A stretch of DNA of 64,000 nt from Pedobacter ghigonis (GTDB lineage Bacteria > Bacteroidota > Bacteroidia > Sphingobacteriales > Sphingobacteriaceae): contig NZ_CAESCM010000001.1 in assembly GCF_903166585.1 (NCBI RefSeq), positions 689,079 to 753,078 of the forward strand. Reading direction: 5' to 3'. The position numbers and the translations under genes are program-made. The notes under the pieces were generated by a model. The model saw only the letters and a list, made by a program, of their open reading frames with translations. It was not told where the DNA came from and searched no databases. Below, piece after piece: positions 19,233 through 27,338 of the stretch (within the stretch, counting starts at the first letter, position 1; each line of letters opens with the position of its first letter).

Positions 19233-19817
19233 ATGAATTTACAATCATATAATGATCAGGACCTGGTAAAGGTATATATTGCCGGGAACGAGAATGGATT
19301 GCAGGAACTTTTAAAAAGGCATAAAAGTAAAATTTATACTTCTATCTACTTATTGGTTAAGGACCAATATCTGGCGGAGGATATTTTTCAGGATGCTTTT
19401 ATAAAAGTGATTAACACCCTGCGATCGGGAAGATATAACGAGGAAGGTAAGTTTTTACCATGGGTAATGCGTATTGCGCATAACCTGGTTATCGATTATT
19501 TCAGGAAAGAAAAAAGAACACCCATCATCACCAGCTCTGATGGAATGGATGTATTCAATATGCTACATTTTTATGACGAAAGTGCAGAAGACAGGATGCT
19601 CCGCGATCAAACCCATAAAGATTTGAAGGCAATGATCCATTTATTGCCCGACGAGCAGAAAGAAGTACTCTTAATGCGTCATTACGCCGACTTAAGTTTT
19701 AAGGAAATTGCCGATTTAACCGATGTGAGCATCAATACTGCCCTTGGCCGTATGCGTTATGCATTGAGCAATCTGCGCAAAATGCTTAAAACAAAGGAGG
19801 TGAGTTATAAAGGGTAA
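19233..19817 (+). CDS. Sigma-70 family (ECF-like) RNA polymerase sigma factor
   Basis: The 194-residue protein contains sigma region 2 (DQYLAEDIFQDAFIKVINTL, PWVMRIAHNLVIDYFRKEKR) and region 4 with a helix-turn-helix (LPDEQKEVLLMRHYADLSFKEIA through DVSINTALGRMRYALSNLRK), with no regions 1.1 or 3, as in extracytoplasmic-function sigma factors. No anti-sigma gene is adjacent; a small acidic protein follows. The 260-bp upstream region is AT-rich and no convincing promoter was identified in it. Confidence 0.92.
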   Translation: MNLQSYNDQDLVKVYIAGNENGLQELLKRHKSKIYTSIYLLVKDQYLAEDIFQDAFIKVINTLRSGRYNEEGKFLPWVMRIAHNLVIDYFRKEKRTPIITSSDGMDVFNMLHFYDESAEDRMLRDQTHKDLKAMIHLLPDEQKEVLLMRHYADLSFKEIADLTDVSINTALGRMRYALSNLRKMLKTKEVSYKG

Positions 19818-19902
19818 TGTAATTGTTACATAAAATATTATAGGGGTCGAAATAAAGCATCTGAACTATCGTTAAGTTTATAAAACTTATCGCAATTTGC
19901 TT

Positions 19903-20097
19903 ATGACAAAAACCTCTACATCAAAAAACAATGTAAATTTACCAACCCCGAACATGTTTCAGCCTAAAATGGATATGGAATCTGACGCAGAAATCGACTT
20001 ATTTTATGATCAGATCAAAAGTAAGTTAGATATACTGGTTAAAAATCCCCAAGATGAAACCATCAACAAGATTTTAGCCTACAGCAGGTCGTTATAA
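19903..20097 (+). CDS. Small acidic protein downstream of the sigma factor, unknown function
   Basis: A 64-residue product starting at the ATG at 19903; a TTG six bases upstream is a less likely start. It contains PNMFQPKMDMESDAEIDLFY and a helical C-terminus (IKSKLDILVKNPQDETINKILAYSR). No family is recognised. Codon use resembles the neighbours and a strong terminator follows, which supports a real gene. It lies 85 bp after the sigma factor gene and may share its transcript. Confidence 0.7.
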   Translation: MTKTSTSKNNVNLPTPNMFQPKMDMESDAEIDLFYDQIKSKLDILVKNPQDETINKILAYSRSL

Positions 20098-20111
20098 AAT
20101 TTACACTAGTT

Positions 20112-20148
20112 AAAAAGGTTGTTCCACAGGGTGGGGCAACCTTTTTTT
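20112..20148 (+). terminator. Rho-independent terminator
   Basis: AAAAAGGTTGTTCCAC (20112-20127) pairs with GTGGGGCAACC and a seven-T run (20131-20148), interrupted by one T-G wobble. It ends the sigma factor/small protein unit. Confidence 0.88.
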
Positions 20149-20149
20149 A

Positions 20150-20275
20150 TGGATAATGGATGATGTAGAATGGATGACGGGTAGTTCCAAGTCCCTTACC
20201 TTTTCCATCTGCCATGCTACTTCTCCCATCTTACCTCATCCATCTTCCATTTTTACCTCTCCTACAAATGGCTTA
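20150..20275. repeat. Degenerate word-repeat spacer (GGATGATGGA type)
   Basis: The left half repeats purine-rich words (ATGGATAATGGATGATG, GAATGGATGACGGG) and the right half the complementary words (TTCCATCTGCCAT, CATCCATCTTCCAT). The result is a long, imperfect inverted repeat with no coding potential. Confidence 0.5.
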
Positions 20276-20301
20276 ATTTTTACAATCCCTTAATACAAAA
20301 A

Positions 20302-20339
20302 GCGCTACCTTTACATAGTGTAATTTTAACACTAAGCGC
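20302..20339 (+). promoter_or_regulatory. Promoter and operator-like palindrome of the MFS gene
   Basis: TACCTTTA (20306-20313) is close to the -7 consensus TAnnTTTG. Immediately downstream TAGTGT (20316-20321) and ACACTA (20329-20334) form an inverted repeat over the expected transcription start, a typical place for a repressor to bind. No regulator gene lies beside it. Confidence 0.45.
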
Positions 20340-20340
20340 A

Positions 20341-21552
20341 ATGAATAAAAACTTAGTCCCACTCACTTTAGGCGGTTTAGGCATCGGCATCACAGAATTC
20401 GTAATGATGGGTTTGCTACCCGATATTGCAACCGATTTACGGGTGAGCATCCCCGAAGCTGGTCATTTAATTTCTGCCTACGCATTGGGTGTAGTAATTG
20501 GCGCACCTTTACTGATCATGATTGCAGGTAAATATCCACCAAAAAAGATATTAATTGCACTAATGGTGATGTTTACGGTTTTCAATGCATTTTCGGCTTT
20601 CGCTCCTACTTTTAATACTTTATTTATAGCCCGCTTGCTTTCAGGATTACCTCATGGTGCATTTTTCGGCGTGGGATCGGTAGTAGCCAGCAGAATTGCA
20701 GAAAAAGGAAAAGCTGCACAAGCTGTTTCGCTGATGTTTATGGGCTTAACCATTGCCAATATCGTTGGTGTACCTTTGGGTACTTTTATCGGGCATAACT
20801 TCTCGTGGCGCATATCTTTTGCCGTAGTAGTATTTGTTGGCCTGGTTACTTTATTGAGCTTAAAACTTTGGTTACCTGCTTTAGAAGCTACAAAAAACCG
20901 CGATTTAAAAGCAGAATTGAGTTTCTTCAAAAAAAGAGATGCCTGGATCATCATTTTCATGATTTCGATCGGAACAGGTGGTTTATTTACCTGGTATAGC
21001 TACATAGCGCCATTAATGACAGAAGTTGCCCATTTCTCGGCCAATGCTGTAACCTATATATTAATGCTTGCCGGTTTAGGCATGATGTTCGGAAATTACA
21101 TTGGCGGAAAGCTGGCCGATAAATTTTCGCCGGCAAAAGCATCTGCAGCATTATTAATCACCATGGTAGTTACCTTAACCATTGTGCATTTTGTTTCTGC
21201 TAGTCAGCCATTGGCTTTAATTATGACTTTTGTAACCGGCGCAGTATCCTTTTCTCTGGCTGCTCCCATTCAGATGCTCATGATCCAAAGTGCCAAAGGT
21301 TCCGAAATGCTGGCTGCATCCGCAAGTCAGGCAAGCTTTAACATTGGCAATGCCCTGGGTGCTTTCTTTGGTGGCCTTCCGCTGGTATATGGTTTCGATT
21401 ATACTTCTCCAGCTTATGTTGGCGCTGCTATGGCCCTGGTAGGCGCGTTCTTCGCTTTCTGGTTAATTAAAAGGAATAGCAGTAAACCGGTAGCCAAAGC
21501 TACTTCAGCCGAAGAAGAAGAAACTGAAGAGCAATTTGTAGTGATGCATTAG
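20341..21552 (+). CDS. MFS transporter, DHA1-type efflux permease (AraJ/YdhP-like)
   Basis: The 403-residue protein has the twelve hydrophobic segments of the major facilitator superfamily. The N-terminal signature GITEFVMMGLLPDIATDL and the later LISAYALGVVIGAPLL are characteristic of the sugar-efflux/chloramphenicol-type DHA1 subgroup. AGKYPPKKILI corresponds to the loop 2-3 motif. The C-terminus ends in an acidic tail (EEEETEEQF). It probably exports small hydrophobic compounds or sugars; the substrate is not predictable. It is a single-gene unit with an operator-like palindrome at its start, and its stop overlaps the convergent gene by 4 bp. Confidence 0.9.
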   Translation: MNKNLVPLTLGGLGIGITEFVMMGLLPDIATDLRVSIPEAGHLISAYALGVVIGAPLLIMIAGKYPPKKILIALMVMFTVFNAFSAFAPTFNTLFIARLLSGLPHGAFFGVGSVVASRIAEKGKAAQAVSLMFMGLTIANIVGVPLGTFIGHNFSWRISFAVVVFVGLVTLLSLKLWLPALEATKNRDLKAELSFFKKRDAWIIIFMISIGTGGLFTWYSYIAPLMTEVAHFSANAVTYILMLAGLGMMFGNYIGGKLADKFSPAKASAALLITMVVTLTIVHFVSASQPLALIMTFVTGAVSFSLAAPIQMLMIQSAKGSEMLAASASQASFNIGNALGAFFGGLPLVYGFDYTSPAYVGAAMALVGAFFAFWLIKRNSSKPVAKATSAEEEETEEQFVVMH

Positions 21553-22133
21553 TTTTTTGCAACACGATCACGAAGCCTCCCATACCGAAGTCCAATACAG
21601 GCACCACAAAAGCTTTTGGCCTGATTAACGTTTGCACTAAGGCCTAAAGTGAGCGCCCACCTGCTGCTGACCATAAAATTAAACCTGGCTTCTGCTGATA
21701 AGCCAACGGTACGTTGTTTCACAATTTCATATACATCGCGACCGAACAAACAAAAGAAAGAGTTGCAGGTATTGTACAAAAAGGCTCCACGATAGATGCG
21801 CTCAGTATAAGCAGGACCAGCTCCCAATTGCACGTTACCGTAACGATTAAGGGTATAGCTTTTACCTAAAATCAAGGTCAAATCTGAAACACTTGGTGCA
21901 GGCTCATAGCTGTATATCTGAAATTCTGACATTACGGATGACTTAAGCGCCAGATAATTGGCTTTACGCTGCAGATATAAATACACATCCACATATGTAC
22001 CGCTTTCGCTCCCTGGTCCAAAACCAATACCCAAACCATAATAAAATTTATGTTTTTGATGCAGGGTATCTTGTTGGGCGAAAACCAAAGTGGTAACCGC
22101 CAAAAGCAGCAATGTTAAAATAGATTTTCGCAT
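21549..22133 (-). CDS. Secreted protein, probable small outer-membrane barrel (paralogue 1)
   Basis: The chosen start (22133) gives a clean signal peptide, MRKSILTLLLLAVTTLVFAQ; an upstream TTG/GTG region would add eight residues. The mature part alternates hydrophobic and polar residues (YYGLGIGFGPGSES, LTLILGKSYTL, VQLGAGPAYTERIY, WALTLGLSANVNQAK), suggesting an eight-stranded barrel. It resembles the next gene upstream in order of segments (LILGK followed by a glycine-rich strand), so the two are probably tandem duplicates. Two cysteine pairs (CNSFFC, CGAC) are present only in this copy. Confidence 0.65.
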   Translation of the reverse strand: MRKSILTLLLLAVTTLVFAQQDTLHQKHKFYYGLGIGFGPGSESGTYVDVYLYLQRKANYLALKSSVMSEFQIYSYEPAPSVSDLTLILGKSYTLNRYGNVQLGAGPAYTERIYRGAFLYNTCNSFFCLFGRDVYEIVKQRTVGLSAEARFNFMVSSRWALTLGLSANVNQAKSFCGACIGLRYGRLRDRVAKN

Positions 22134-22137
22134 ATTG

Positions 22138-22707
22138 TTAAAATAACCTCGAACCAAATACCAAACCTACCCCTGCAGTAGCAAAAGTTTTTTGCCTGTT
22201 GGCATTACCATTCAGCGATAGAGCAATGCCTACGCCATCCACAAAACGAAAGATATACCTCGCTTCAGCAACAAGCCCCGCAGCATTTTTTTGAATAATC
22301 TTATCTCTGGTACTATCACTATTCGATTGATCGTACTTTTTCAGATCAGCAATTACGGCTACTCCGCCACCAAACTCTAAACGGTGGTTAGGCTTAATCT
22401 GTATCCTTTTACCTAGTATCAGTGCAACCTCAGAAAAACCAGGGACAGTTGTCTCTTCCCCGTTCACATTCACTTCATACGTTTCCTGCAACACAGAAGA
22501 TATTTTAAATTTGAGATACGATTCTGGCTTATTATAGCTGACAAAACCAGATATTAAAGGCTTTTCGAGTGTAGCCGCACCGAATTCTAAACCAAACCCA
22601 ATGGGGCTTAAGAAATTATCAACACTTCTTTGCGCCATAAGCAGATTACTCCACAACACAATTGCCAGCAATAAAGCGAATTTTAAATTTGAGATTACTG
22701 TTTTCAT
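22138..22707 (-). CDS. Secreted protein, probable small outer-membrane barrel (paralogue 2)
   Basis: The 189-residue product has a signal peptide ending LLMAQ (about residue 26) and beta-strand-like segments GFGLEFGAATLEKP, VALILGKRIQIKP, LEFGGGVAVIADL and VGIALSLNGNANRQK. The pattern LILGK plus glycine-rich strand matches the downstream gene, which starts 4 bp after this stop. Function is unknown. Both belong to one leftward operon. Confidence 0.65.
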   Translation of the reverse strand: MKTVISNLKFALLLAIVLWSNLLMAQRSVDNFLSPIGFGLEFGAATLEKPLISGFVSYNKPESYLKFKISSVLQETYEVNVNGEETTVPGFSEVALILGKRIQIKPNHRLEFGGGVAVIADLKKYDQSNSDSTRDKIIQKNAAGLVAEARYIFRFVDGVGIALSLNGNANRQKTFATAGVGLVFGSRLF

Positions 22708-22913
22708 TTGATATAGCTTTAAATGTTTACCAAATCTAAAACACGACGTAAACGCAAATTAACCTTAAAGATTACAGCCGTATTAAATTATGTCATTAAA
22801 GGAAAATCAGTAATCCACATTACCATCATTAAATTATAATCATTAAATTACCACTACGAAATAATCCATTTAATTATTAAAAACAGGAGCATTAAACCAA
22901 AATATTAATCTTT

Positions 22914-23873
22914 ATGGAGAATCAGCAGGAATTATTCTTCGAAGCCATTAAAGCGGCTTTGCCCGATTATCAGAATCTGGCGCTGAGTATAGCCGAGGAA
23001 CTGGGCATCAGTACAAATGAGGCTTACAAAAAAATAAGGGGCGACAGCAACCTCACCTTTCAGCAGATTATTAAACTGTCTGATTGCTTTAATGTACCTT
23101 TTATATATAGTCCAAAACAATCTTTGTCGGTTACTTTTAGCTATCTGAGCGTAAACGAAGACCTGAACATGGTTAACTACCTTAAAGATTTGCTCGACAA
23201 TCTCAAAACCATTAAAAACAGTAAACAAAAACACATTACTATCACTACTGATGATATCCCGGTGTTCCATTTTTTCAAATACCCGGAGCTTACCAGTTTC
23301 AAATTGTTTTTCTGGGCAAACAGCGCCAACAACATAGAAGTACCATTCAGTTCAAATTTTCTTTCCGACGAGATTATTGAAATTTCTAAAGCCCTGCATA
23401 GCACTTATCTCGAAATACCCAGTACAGAGATATGGTCGAAAGATACCATTACAGGCACCTTAGAACAGATAAGGTATGCCTTTGAAGCCGGTCACCTTAG
23501 CGACCCTGAACTGGCCGTTAAAATTGTAGAACAGGTAAAATATTGCCTTACCGATATGAATATGTATGCAATCGGCAGTAAAAAAACGATCGACCCGAAC
23601 CATACCTTTAACTGGTACAACTGCGATGTGCTGGGCAGCATTGCTTACCTGGTCGATTTCAAAGACCACATGGCCTGCTACAACCGTTTCAATACTTTTA
23701 ATTATTTACGCACGGAAGATCAATCGTATTGCCTGCAAACAAAAAAATGGATGCAGGGGTTGATTATGAAATCAGTTTCATTTAGCGGTCAGGGAGAAAA
23801 GCACCGCAACAAATATTTGTACAATGCTTTCGCCGAGTGCGATAAATTACTACAGGAGATTAGTCGAGGATAG
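22914..23873 (+). CDS. Helix-turn-helix protein, BetR-type N-terminus
   Basis: Residues about 1-70 look like a lambda-repressor-type helix-turn-helix: ALSIAEELGISTNEAYKKIRG followed by LTFQQIIKLSDCFNVPF, a layout annotated as BetR-like in Bacteroidota. The remaining 250 residues are mixed helical, with no recognised effector domain; ESGHLSDPEL-like segments and clustered aromatic residues (NHTFNWYNCDVLGSIAYLVDF) suggest a ligand or protein-interaction module. It stands alone between repeat-containing spacers, so no target is implied by context. Confidence 0.65.
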   Translation: MENQQELFFEAIKAALPDYQNLALSIAEELGISTNEAYKKIRGDSNLTFQQIIKLSDCFNVPFIYSPKQSLSVTFSYLSVNEDLNMVNYLKDLLDNLKTIKNSKQKHITITTDDIPVFHFFKYPELTSFKLFFWANSANNIEVPFSSNFLSDEIIEISKALHSTYLEIPSTEIWSKDTITGTLEQIRYAFEAGHLSDPELAVKIVEQVKYCLTDMNMYAIGSKKTIDPNHTFNWYNCDVLGSIAYLVDFKDHMACYNRFNTFNYLRTEDQSYCLQTKKWMQGLIMKSVSFSGQGEKHRNKYLYNAFAECDKLLQEISRG

Positions 23874-23897
23874 TTGGCCAGTTGGGGGTTTAGGAGT

Positions 23898-23931
23898 CAG
23901 TTAACCGATTTAAACAATTAACCGGTTAACC
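23898..23931 (+). repeat. Dispersed 34-bp repeat, copy 1
   Basis: Begins CAGTTAACCGATTTAAAC and ends GGTTAACC. It matches 26265-26298 at 33 of 34 bases, and its first 26 bases match 35483-35508 (opposite strand) exactly. Confidence 0.8.
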
Positions 23932-23989
23932 TCATACAGTTTGCAGTTACCGATGAGCTATCGAACAAGTTTATCTCTTATATTTGCCA

Positions 23990-24655
23990 ATGCTTAAAAA
24001 AGAACGTTATAAACTTTTTGTAGAACATTTTTCGGCCAAGCAGCCAGATGCCGAAACCGAATTGCATTACAACAATCCGTACCAGCTTTTAGTTGCTGTG
24101 ATCCTCTCTGCACAATGTACCGATAAGCGGGTAAATATGGTTACCCCTGCTCTGTTTCAACGTTTTCCCAATGCCAAAGCACTGGCAGAAGCTACACCTG
24201 ATATTGTTTTCGATTACATCAGAAGCATCAGTTACCCGAACAACAAAGCCAAACACCTGGTGGGTATGGCCAACATGTTGCTGAATGATTTTAACGATGT
24301 AGTACCGTCGGGCGTTGATGACTTGCAGAAAATGCCTGGCGTTGGCCGCAAAACCGCTAATGTAATTGCATCGGTGATTTATAATGCACCGGCTATGGCA
24401 GTAGACACACATGTTTTTCGGGTGGCTAACCGTTTAGGCTTAACCAACGGTAAAACCCCGCTTGCGGTAGAAAAAGACCTCGTTAAAAACCTCCCTGAGC
24501 ACGATATCCACATTGCCCATCACTGGCTAATCCTGCACGGACGCTATGTTTGTGTAGCCAGGAGCCCTAAATGTGATGTTTGTGAAATCACCTACATGTG
24601 CAGGTATTTTGAACGACTAACCGACCAAAATGAAAGAGACAAACTAAAAGCTTAA
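23990..24655 (+). CDS. nth: Endonuclease III
   Basis: Endonuclease III is a base-excision-repair glycosylase/AP lyase for oxidised pyrimidines. The helix-hairpin-helix DDLQKMPGVGRKTANVI carries catalytic K121, and D139 is in AVDTHVFRVANRLG. The C-terminal iron-sulfur cluster ligands are spaced C-x6-C-x2-C-x5-C (CVARSPKCDVCEITYMC). The length of 221 residues is normal. The ATG at 23990 matches the usual N-terminus of the family; an in-frame TTG two codons earlier is unlikely. recA follows after 121 bp on the same strand with its own promoter. Confidence 0.97.
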   Translation: MLKKERYKLFVEHFSAKQPDAETELHYNNPYQLLVAVILSAQCTDKRVNMVTPALFQRFPNAKALAEATPDIVFDYIRSISYPNNKAKHLVGMANMLLNDFNDVVPSGVDDLQKMPGVGRKTANVIASVIYNAPAMAVDTHVFRVANRLGLTNGKTPLAVEKDLVKNLPEHDIHIAHHWLILHGRYVCVARSPKCDVCEITYMCRYFERLTDQNERDKLKA

Positions 24656-24675
24656 AAATTATTTTCAATTTACTA

Positions 24676-24764
24676 TTGACATTAGCCAAAAAACATTTAC
24701 CTTAGCTAAATATATTAGTATTTTAAATATCAACATTCAAGTATATTAGCCGATAATCGATTAT
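24676..24764 (+). promoter_or_regulatory. Candidate recA promoter and leader palindrome
   Basis: TTG at 24676-24678 is separated by 19 bp from TACCTTAG (24698-24705), which fits the Bacteroidota pattern TTG-N19-21-TAnnTTTG with one mismatch. In the leader, ATAATCGATTAT (24753-24764) is a perfect 12-bp palindrome that overlaps a second -7-like box, TATATTTA (24762-24769). The palindrome could be a damage-response operator. Confidence 0.45.
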
Positions 24765-24776
24765 ATTTACGCCGTA

Positions 24777-25802
24777 ATGAAAAAAGAAATGAGCAACGCA
24801 AATCCAGATAAATTAAAAGCCCTTCAGCTTACTTTAGACAAGCTCGAAAAATCGTATGGTAAAGGCACCATCATGAAACTTGGCGATACTGCCGTTGAAG
24901 CCATAGAATTTATTTCAACGGGATCAATCAGTTTAGATATCGCTTTAGGTATTGGCGGTATTCCAAAAGGTCGCGTAATTGAAATTTATGGCCCGGAATC
25001 TTCTGGTAAAACCACTTTAGCAACCCATATTATTGCCGAAGCACAGAAAAAAGGTGGTATTGCTGCATTTATCGATGCAGAGCATGCTTTCGATCAGTTC
25101 TATGCAAAAAAATTAGGTGTAGATACCGATAACCTTTTAATCTCTCAACCAGATAATGGTGAGCAGGCACTTGAAATTGCTGACAACCTGATCCGTTCGG
25201 GCGCTATTGATGTAATTGTAATTGACTCTGTAGCTGCATTGGTTCCTAAAAGCGAGATTGAAGGCGAAATGGGCGACAGTAAAATGGGTTTACATGCCCG
25301 TTTAATGAGTCAGGCTTTGCGTAAATTAACCGGAACAATTGCCAAAACAGGATGTTGCTGTATTTTCATCAACCAGTTACGTGATAAAATCGGTGTAATG
25401 TTCGGTAACCCTGAAACTACTACCGGTGGTAACGCTTTGAAATTCTACGCATCAGTACGTTTAGATATCCGTCGTATCTCACAGATTAAAGATTCTGACG
25501 AAGTTTCTGGTAACCGCGTTAAAGTTAAAATTGTTAAAAATAAAGTAGCGCCTCCTTTCCGTATTGCAGAATTCGATGTAATGTTTGGCGAAGGTATCTC
25601 TAAAAACGGTGAGATCATCGATTTGGGTGTAGACTTTGGCATCATCAAAAAAGCAGGTTCATGGTTCTCGTACGGCGATACCAAATTAGGACAAGGCAGG
25701 GATGCAGTAAAACAGTTGTTGAGCGATAACCCTGAGTTAGCCGAAGAATTAGAAACTAAAATTAAAGCCGAAGTAACCGGCGATAAACTCGTAGAAGAAT
25801 AA
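24777..25802 (+). CDS. recA: Recombinase RecA
   Basis: RecA forms filaments on single-stranded DNA, pairs homologous strands and triggers the SOS response. The 341-residue product has Walker [11 protein letters not shown], the segments [18 protein letters not shown] and [21 protein letters not shown], loop 1 [18 protein letters not shown], and loop 2 region [31 protein letters not shown]. The acidic C-terminus ends KLVEE. All key residues are present and the length is normal. A strong terminator follows. Confidence 0.99.
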   Translation: MKKEMSNANPDKLKALQLTLDKLEKSYGKGTIMKLGDTAVEAIEFISTGSISLDIALGIGGIPKGRVIEIYGPESSGKTTLATHIIAEAQKKGGIAAFIDAEHAFDQFYAKKLGVDTDNLLISQPDNGEQALEIADNLIRSGAIDVIVIDSVAALVPKSEIEGEMGDSKMGLHARLMSQALRKLTGTIAKTGCCCIFINQLRDKIGVMFGNPETTTGGNALKFYASVRLDIRRISQIKDSDEVSGNRVKVKIVKNKVAPPFRIAEFDVMFGEGISKNGEIIDLGVDFGIIKKAGSWFSYGDTKLGQGRDAVKQLLSDNPELAEELETKIKAEVTGDKLVEE

Positions 25803-25827
25803 GCCATCCGGCACTTCAATAAAACAT

Positions 25828-25868
25828 AAAAATGGCCTCCCAAATCATGTTCGGGAGGCCATTTTTTT
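25828..25868. terminator. Bidirectional terminator after recA
   Basis: AAAAATGGCCTCCC (25828-25841) pairs perfectly with GGGAGGCCATTTTT (25853-25866), with an 11-base loop and further T residues. It lies between recA and the convergent small gene ending at 25898. Confidence 0.92.
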
Positions 25869-25897
25869 TAAAGGATTAAGGTTTAGGAATGCCTTGC

Positions 25898-26095
25898 TTA
25901 GTTTTGACTAAAAATAGCATTGAAATCTTTGGTTACATAAACAATAACCAGTAATGCAGCAATAACCAAAGCACCAAGTATAATTACCCCCCAGCTGCCT
26001 TTAAGTTTATTTTTATCCTTCCTGATTAACCAGTATAAAAGACCAATTAACGGTACCGCACAAACAATCCAAAATATTAACGATGCTCCACTCAT
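25898..26095 (-). CDS. Small inner-membrane protein, two predicted membrane helices
   Basis: The 65-residue product has two hydrophobic segments (about residues 4-23, LIFWIVCAVPLIGLLYWLI, and 34-54, WGVIILGALVIAALLVIVYV) separated by a basic loop RKDKNKLKGS. No family is recognised, though the shape recalls short phospholipase D-nuclease N-terminal-like or superinfection-type membrane peptides. It has an ATG start, ordinary codon use and a shared terminator, all of which support it being real. Confidence 0.65.
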   Translation of the reverse strand: MSGASLIFWIVCAVPLIGLLYWLIRKDKNKLKGSWGVIILGALVIAALLVIVYVTKDFNAIFSQN

Positions 26096-26106
26096 ATAGT
26101 TTTATT

Positions 26107-26298
26107 AGTCCGAAGTCAGAGGTCTGAAGTCGGAATATTTAATTGGTAATTTAAATTACCCTTCTTAATTATGCTATTCTTATTTAACCACAAAGATACA
26201 AAGTCAGTTGGCAGTTTGCAGTTAACAATAAACAATTTGCAATTGGCACTTTGCAGTTACGAATCAGTTAACCGATTTAAACAATTAACCAGTTAACC
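26107..26298. repeat. Word-repeat spacer with copy 2 of the 34-bp repeat
   Basis: 26107-26135 holds two near-copies of the word CCGAAGTC/CTGAAGTCGG. From about 26200 there are variants of CAGTTGGCAGTTTGCAGTTA. The final 34 bp (26265-26298) are the second copy of the dispersed repeat seen at 23898. No coding potential. Confidence 0.6.
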
Positions 26299-26310
26299 AA
26301 CAATGCCCCT

Positions 26311-27312
26311 CTAAAATTCCATCCTCGCCATTGGCGATACTTCCTGTCCTACAAAATCATTTGCCAAAAACTTATGGTAACCTGCAATGGCAATCATACC
26401 AGCATTATCGGTACAATACTGAAATGCCGGCACATAAACTTTCCAGCCTAACTCATCAGCCGTTTCCTGTAAACCATTGCGCAAGCCCGAGTTTGCCGAA
26501 ACACCACCTGCAATAGCAATTTCGTTAATGCCGTACTGTTTTGCCGCTTTCTTTAACTTGTTCAATAAAATCTGTACAATACTGTGCTGTACCGACGCGC
26601 AGATATCATCCAAATGCTCGGCAATAAAATCAGGATTCTCCTTTTCCTGTTTCCTGATAAAATACAAGATAGAAGTTTTAAAACCACTGAAGCTAAAATT
26701 CAACTCCGGTATTTGCGGCTCGGCAAATTTAAATGCCAGCGGATTACCCAGTTTAGCATGTTTATCAATTAACGGTCCACCAGGATATGGCAAGGCCAGC
26801 AGCTTAGCGGTTTTATCGAAAGCTTCTCCGGCAGCATCATCCAGCGTTTCGCCAACAATTTCCATGTCAAAATAATCCTTTACCAGCACGATCTGTGTAT
26901 GCCCGCCCGAAACGGTTAAACACAAGAAAGGGAAACTCGGTTTAGGATCATCGATAAAATGCGCCAATATATGCGCATGCATGTGATTGACAGAAATTAA
27001 AGGTATATTTAAGGCTAATGCGAACGACTTTGCAAAGGAAACACCAACCAAAAGCGAACCCAAAAGGCCTGGACCACGGGTAAAAGCTACGGCAGTAATG
27101 TCCTGTTTTGTAACATTGGCATTGATTAAAGCCTGCTGCACAGCGGGCACAATATTTTGTTGATGTACCCTCGAAGCTAATTCAGGGATTACACCACCAT
27201 AATTTTGATGAATTGTTTGGTTTGCAATAACATTGGCAGTAATTTTGCCGTTGTTACAAATAGCAACTGAAGTATCATCGCAAGAGGACTCGATAGCAAG
27301 TATAACAGACAA
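26311..27312 (-). CDS. tsaD: tRNA N6-adenosine threonylcarbamoyltransferase TsaD
   Basis: TsaD transfers the threonylcarbamoyl group to A37 of ANN-decoding tRNAs and is essential in most bacteria. The 333-residue protein begins SVILAIESSCDDTSVAI, has the metal-binding NHMHAHI motif, FLCLTVSGGHTQIVLV, the FDKTAKLL segment and the C-terminal EIAIAGGVSANSGLR and TDNAGMIA motifs. The start codon is TTG at 27312: the frame has no ATG between the upstream stop and this point. It is divergent from tamB with only 26 bp between the predicted starts. Confidence 0.97.
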   Translation of the reverse strand: MSVILAIESSCDDTSVAICNNGKITANVIANQTIHQNYGGVIPELASRVHQQNIVPAVQQALINANVTKQDITAVAFTRGPGLLGSLLVGVSFAKSFALALNIPLISVNHMHAHILAHFIDDPKPSFPFLCLTVSGGHTQIVLVKDYFDMEIVGETLDDAAGEAFDKTAKLLALPYPGGPLIDKHAKLGNPLAFKFAEPQIPELNFSFSGFKTSILYFIRKQEKENPDFIAEHLDDICASVQHSIVQILLNKLKKAAKQYGINEIAIAGGVSANSGLRNGLQETADELGWKVYVPAFQYCTDNAGMIAIAGYHKFLANDFVGQEVSPMARMEF

Positions 27313-27338
27313 ATTATTAATATTTAAGCTGCAAAATT

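Noticed and set aside
23979-23986. Perfect -7 box TATATTTG just before nth
   Set aside because: It would start transcription after the nth ATG at 23990, whose position is fixed by family alignment, and no -33 element is present.
26199-26298. Repeated CAGTTTGCAGTTA words as a possible CRISPR array
   Set aside because: Words are degenerate, spacing is irregular and no unique spacers of constant length exist. No cas genes are in the window.
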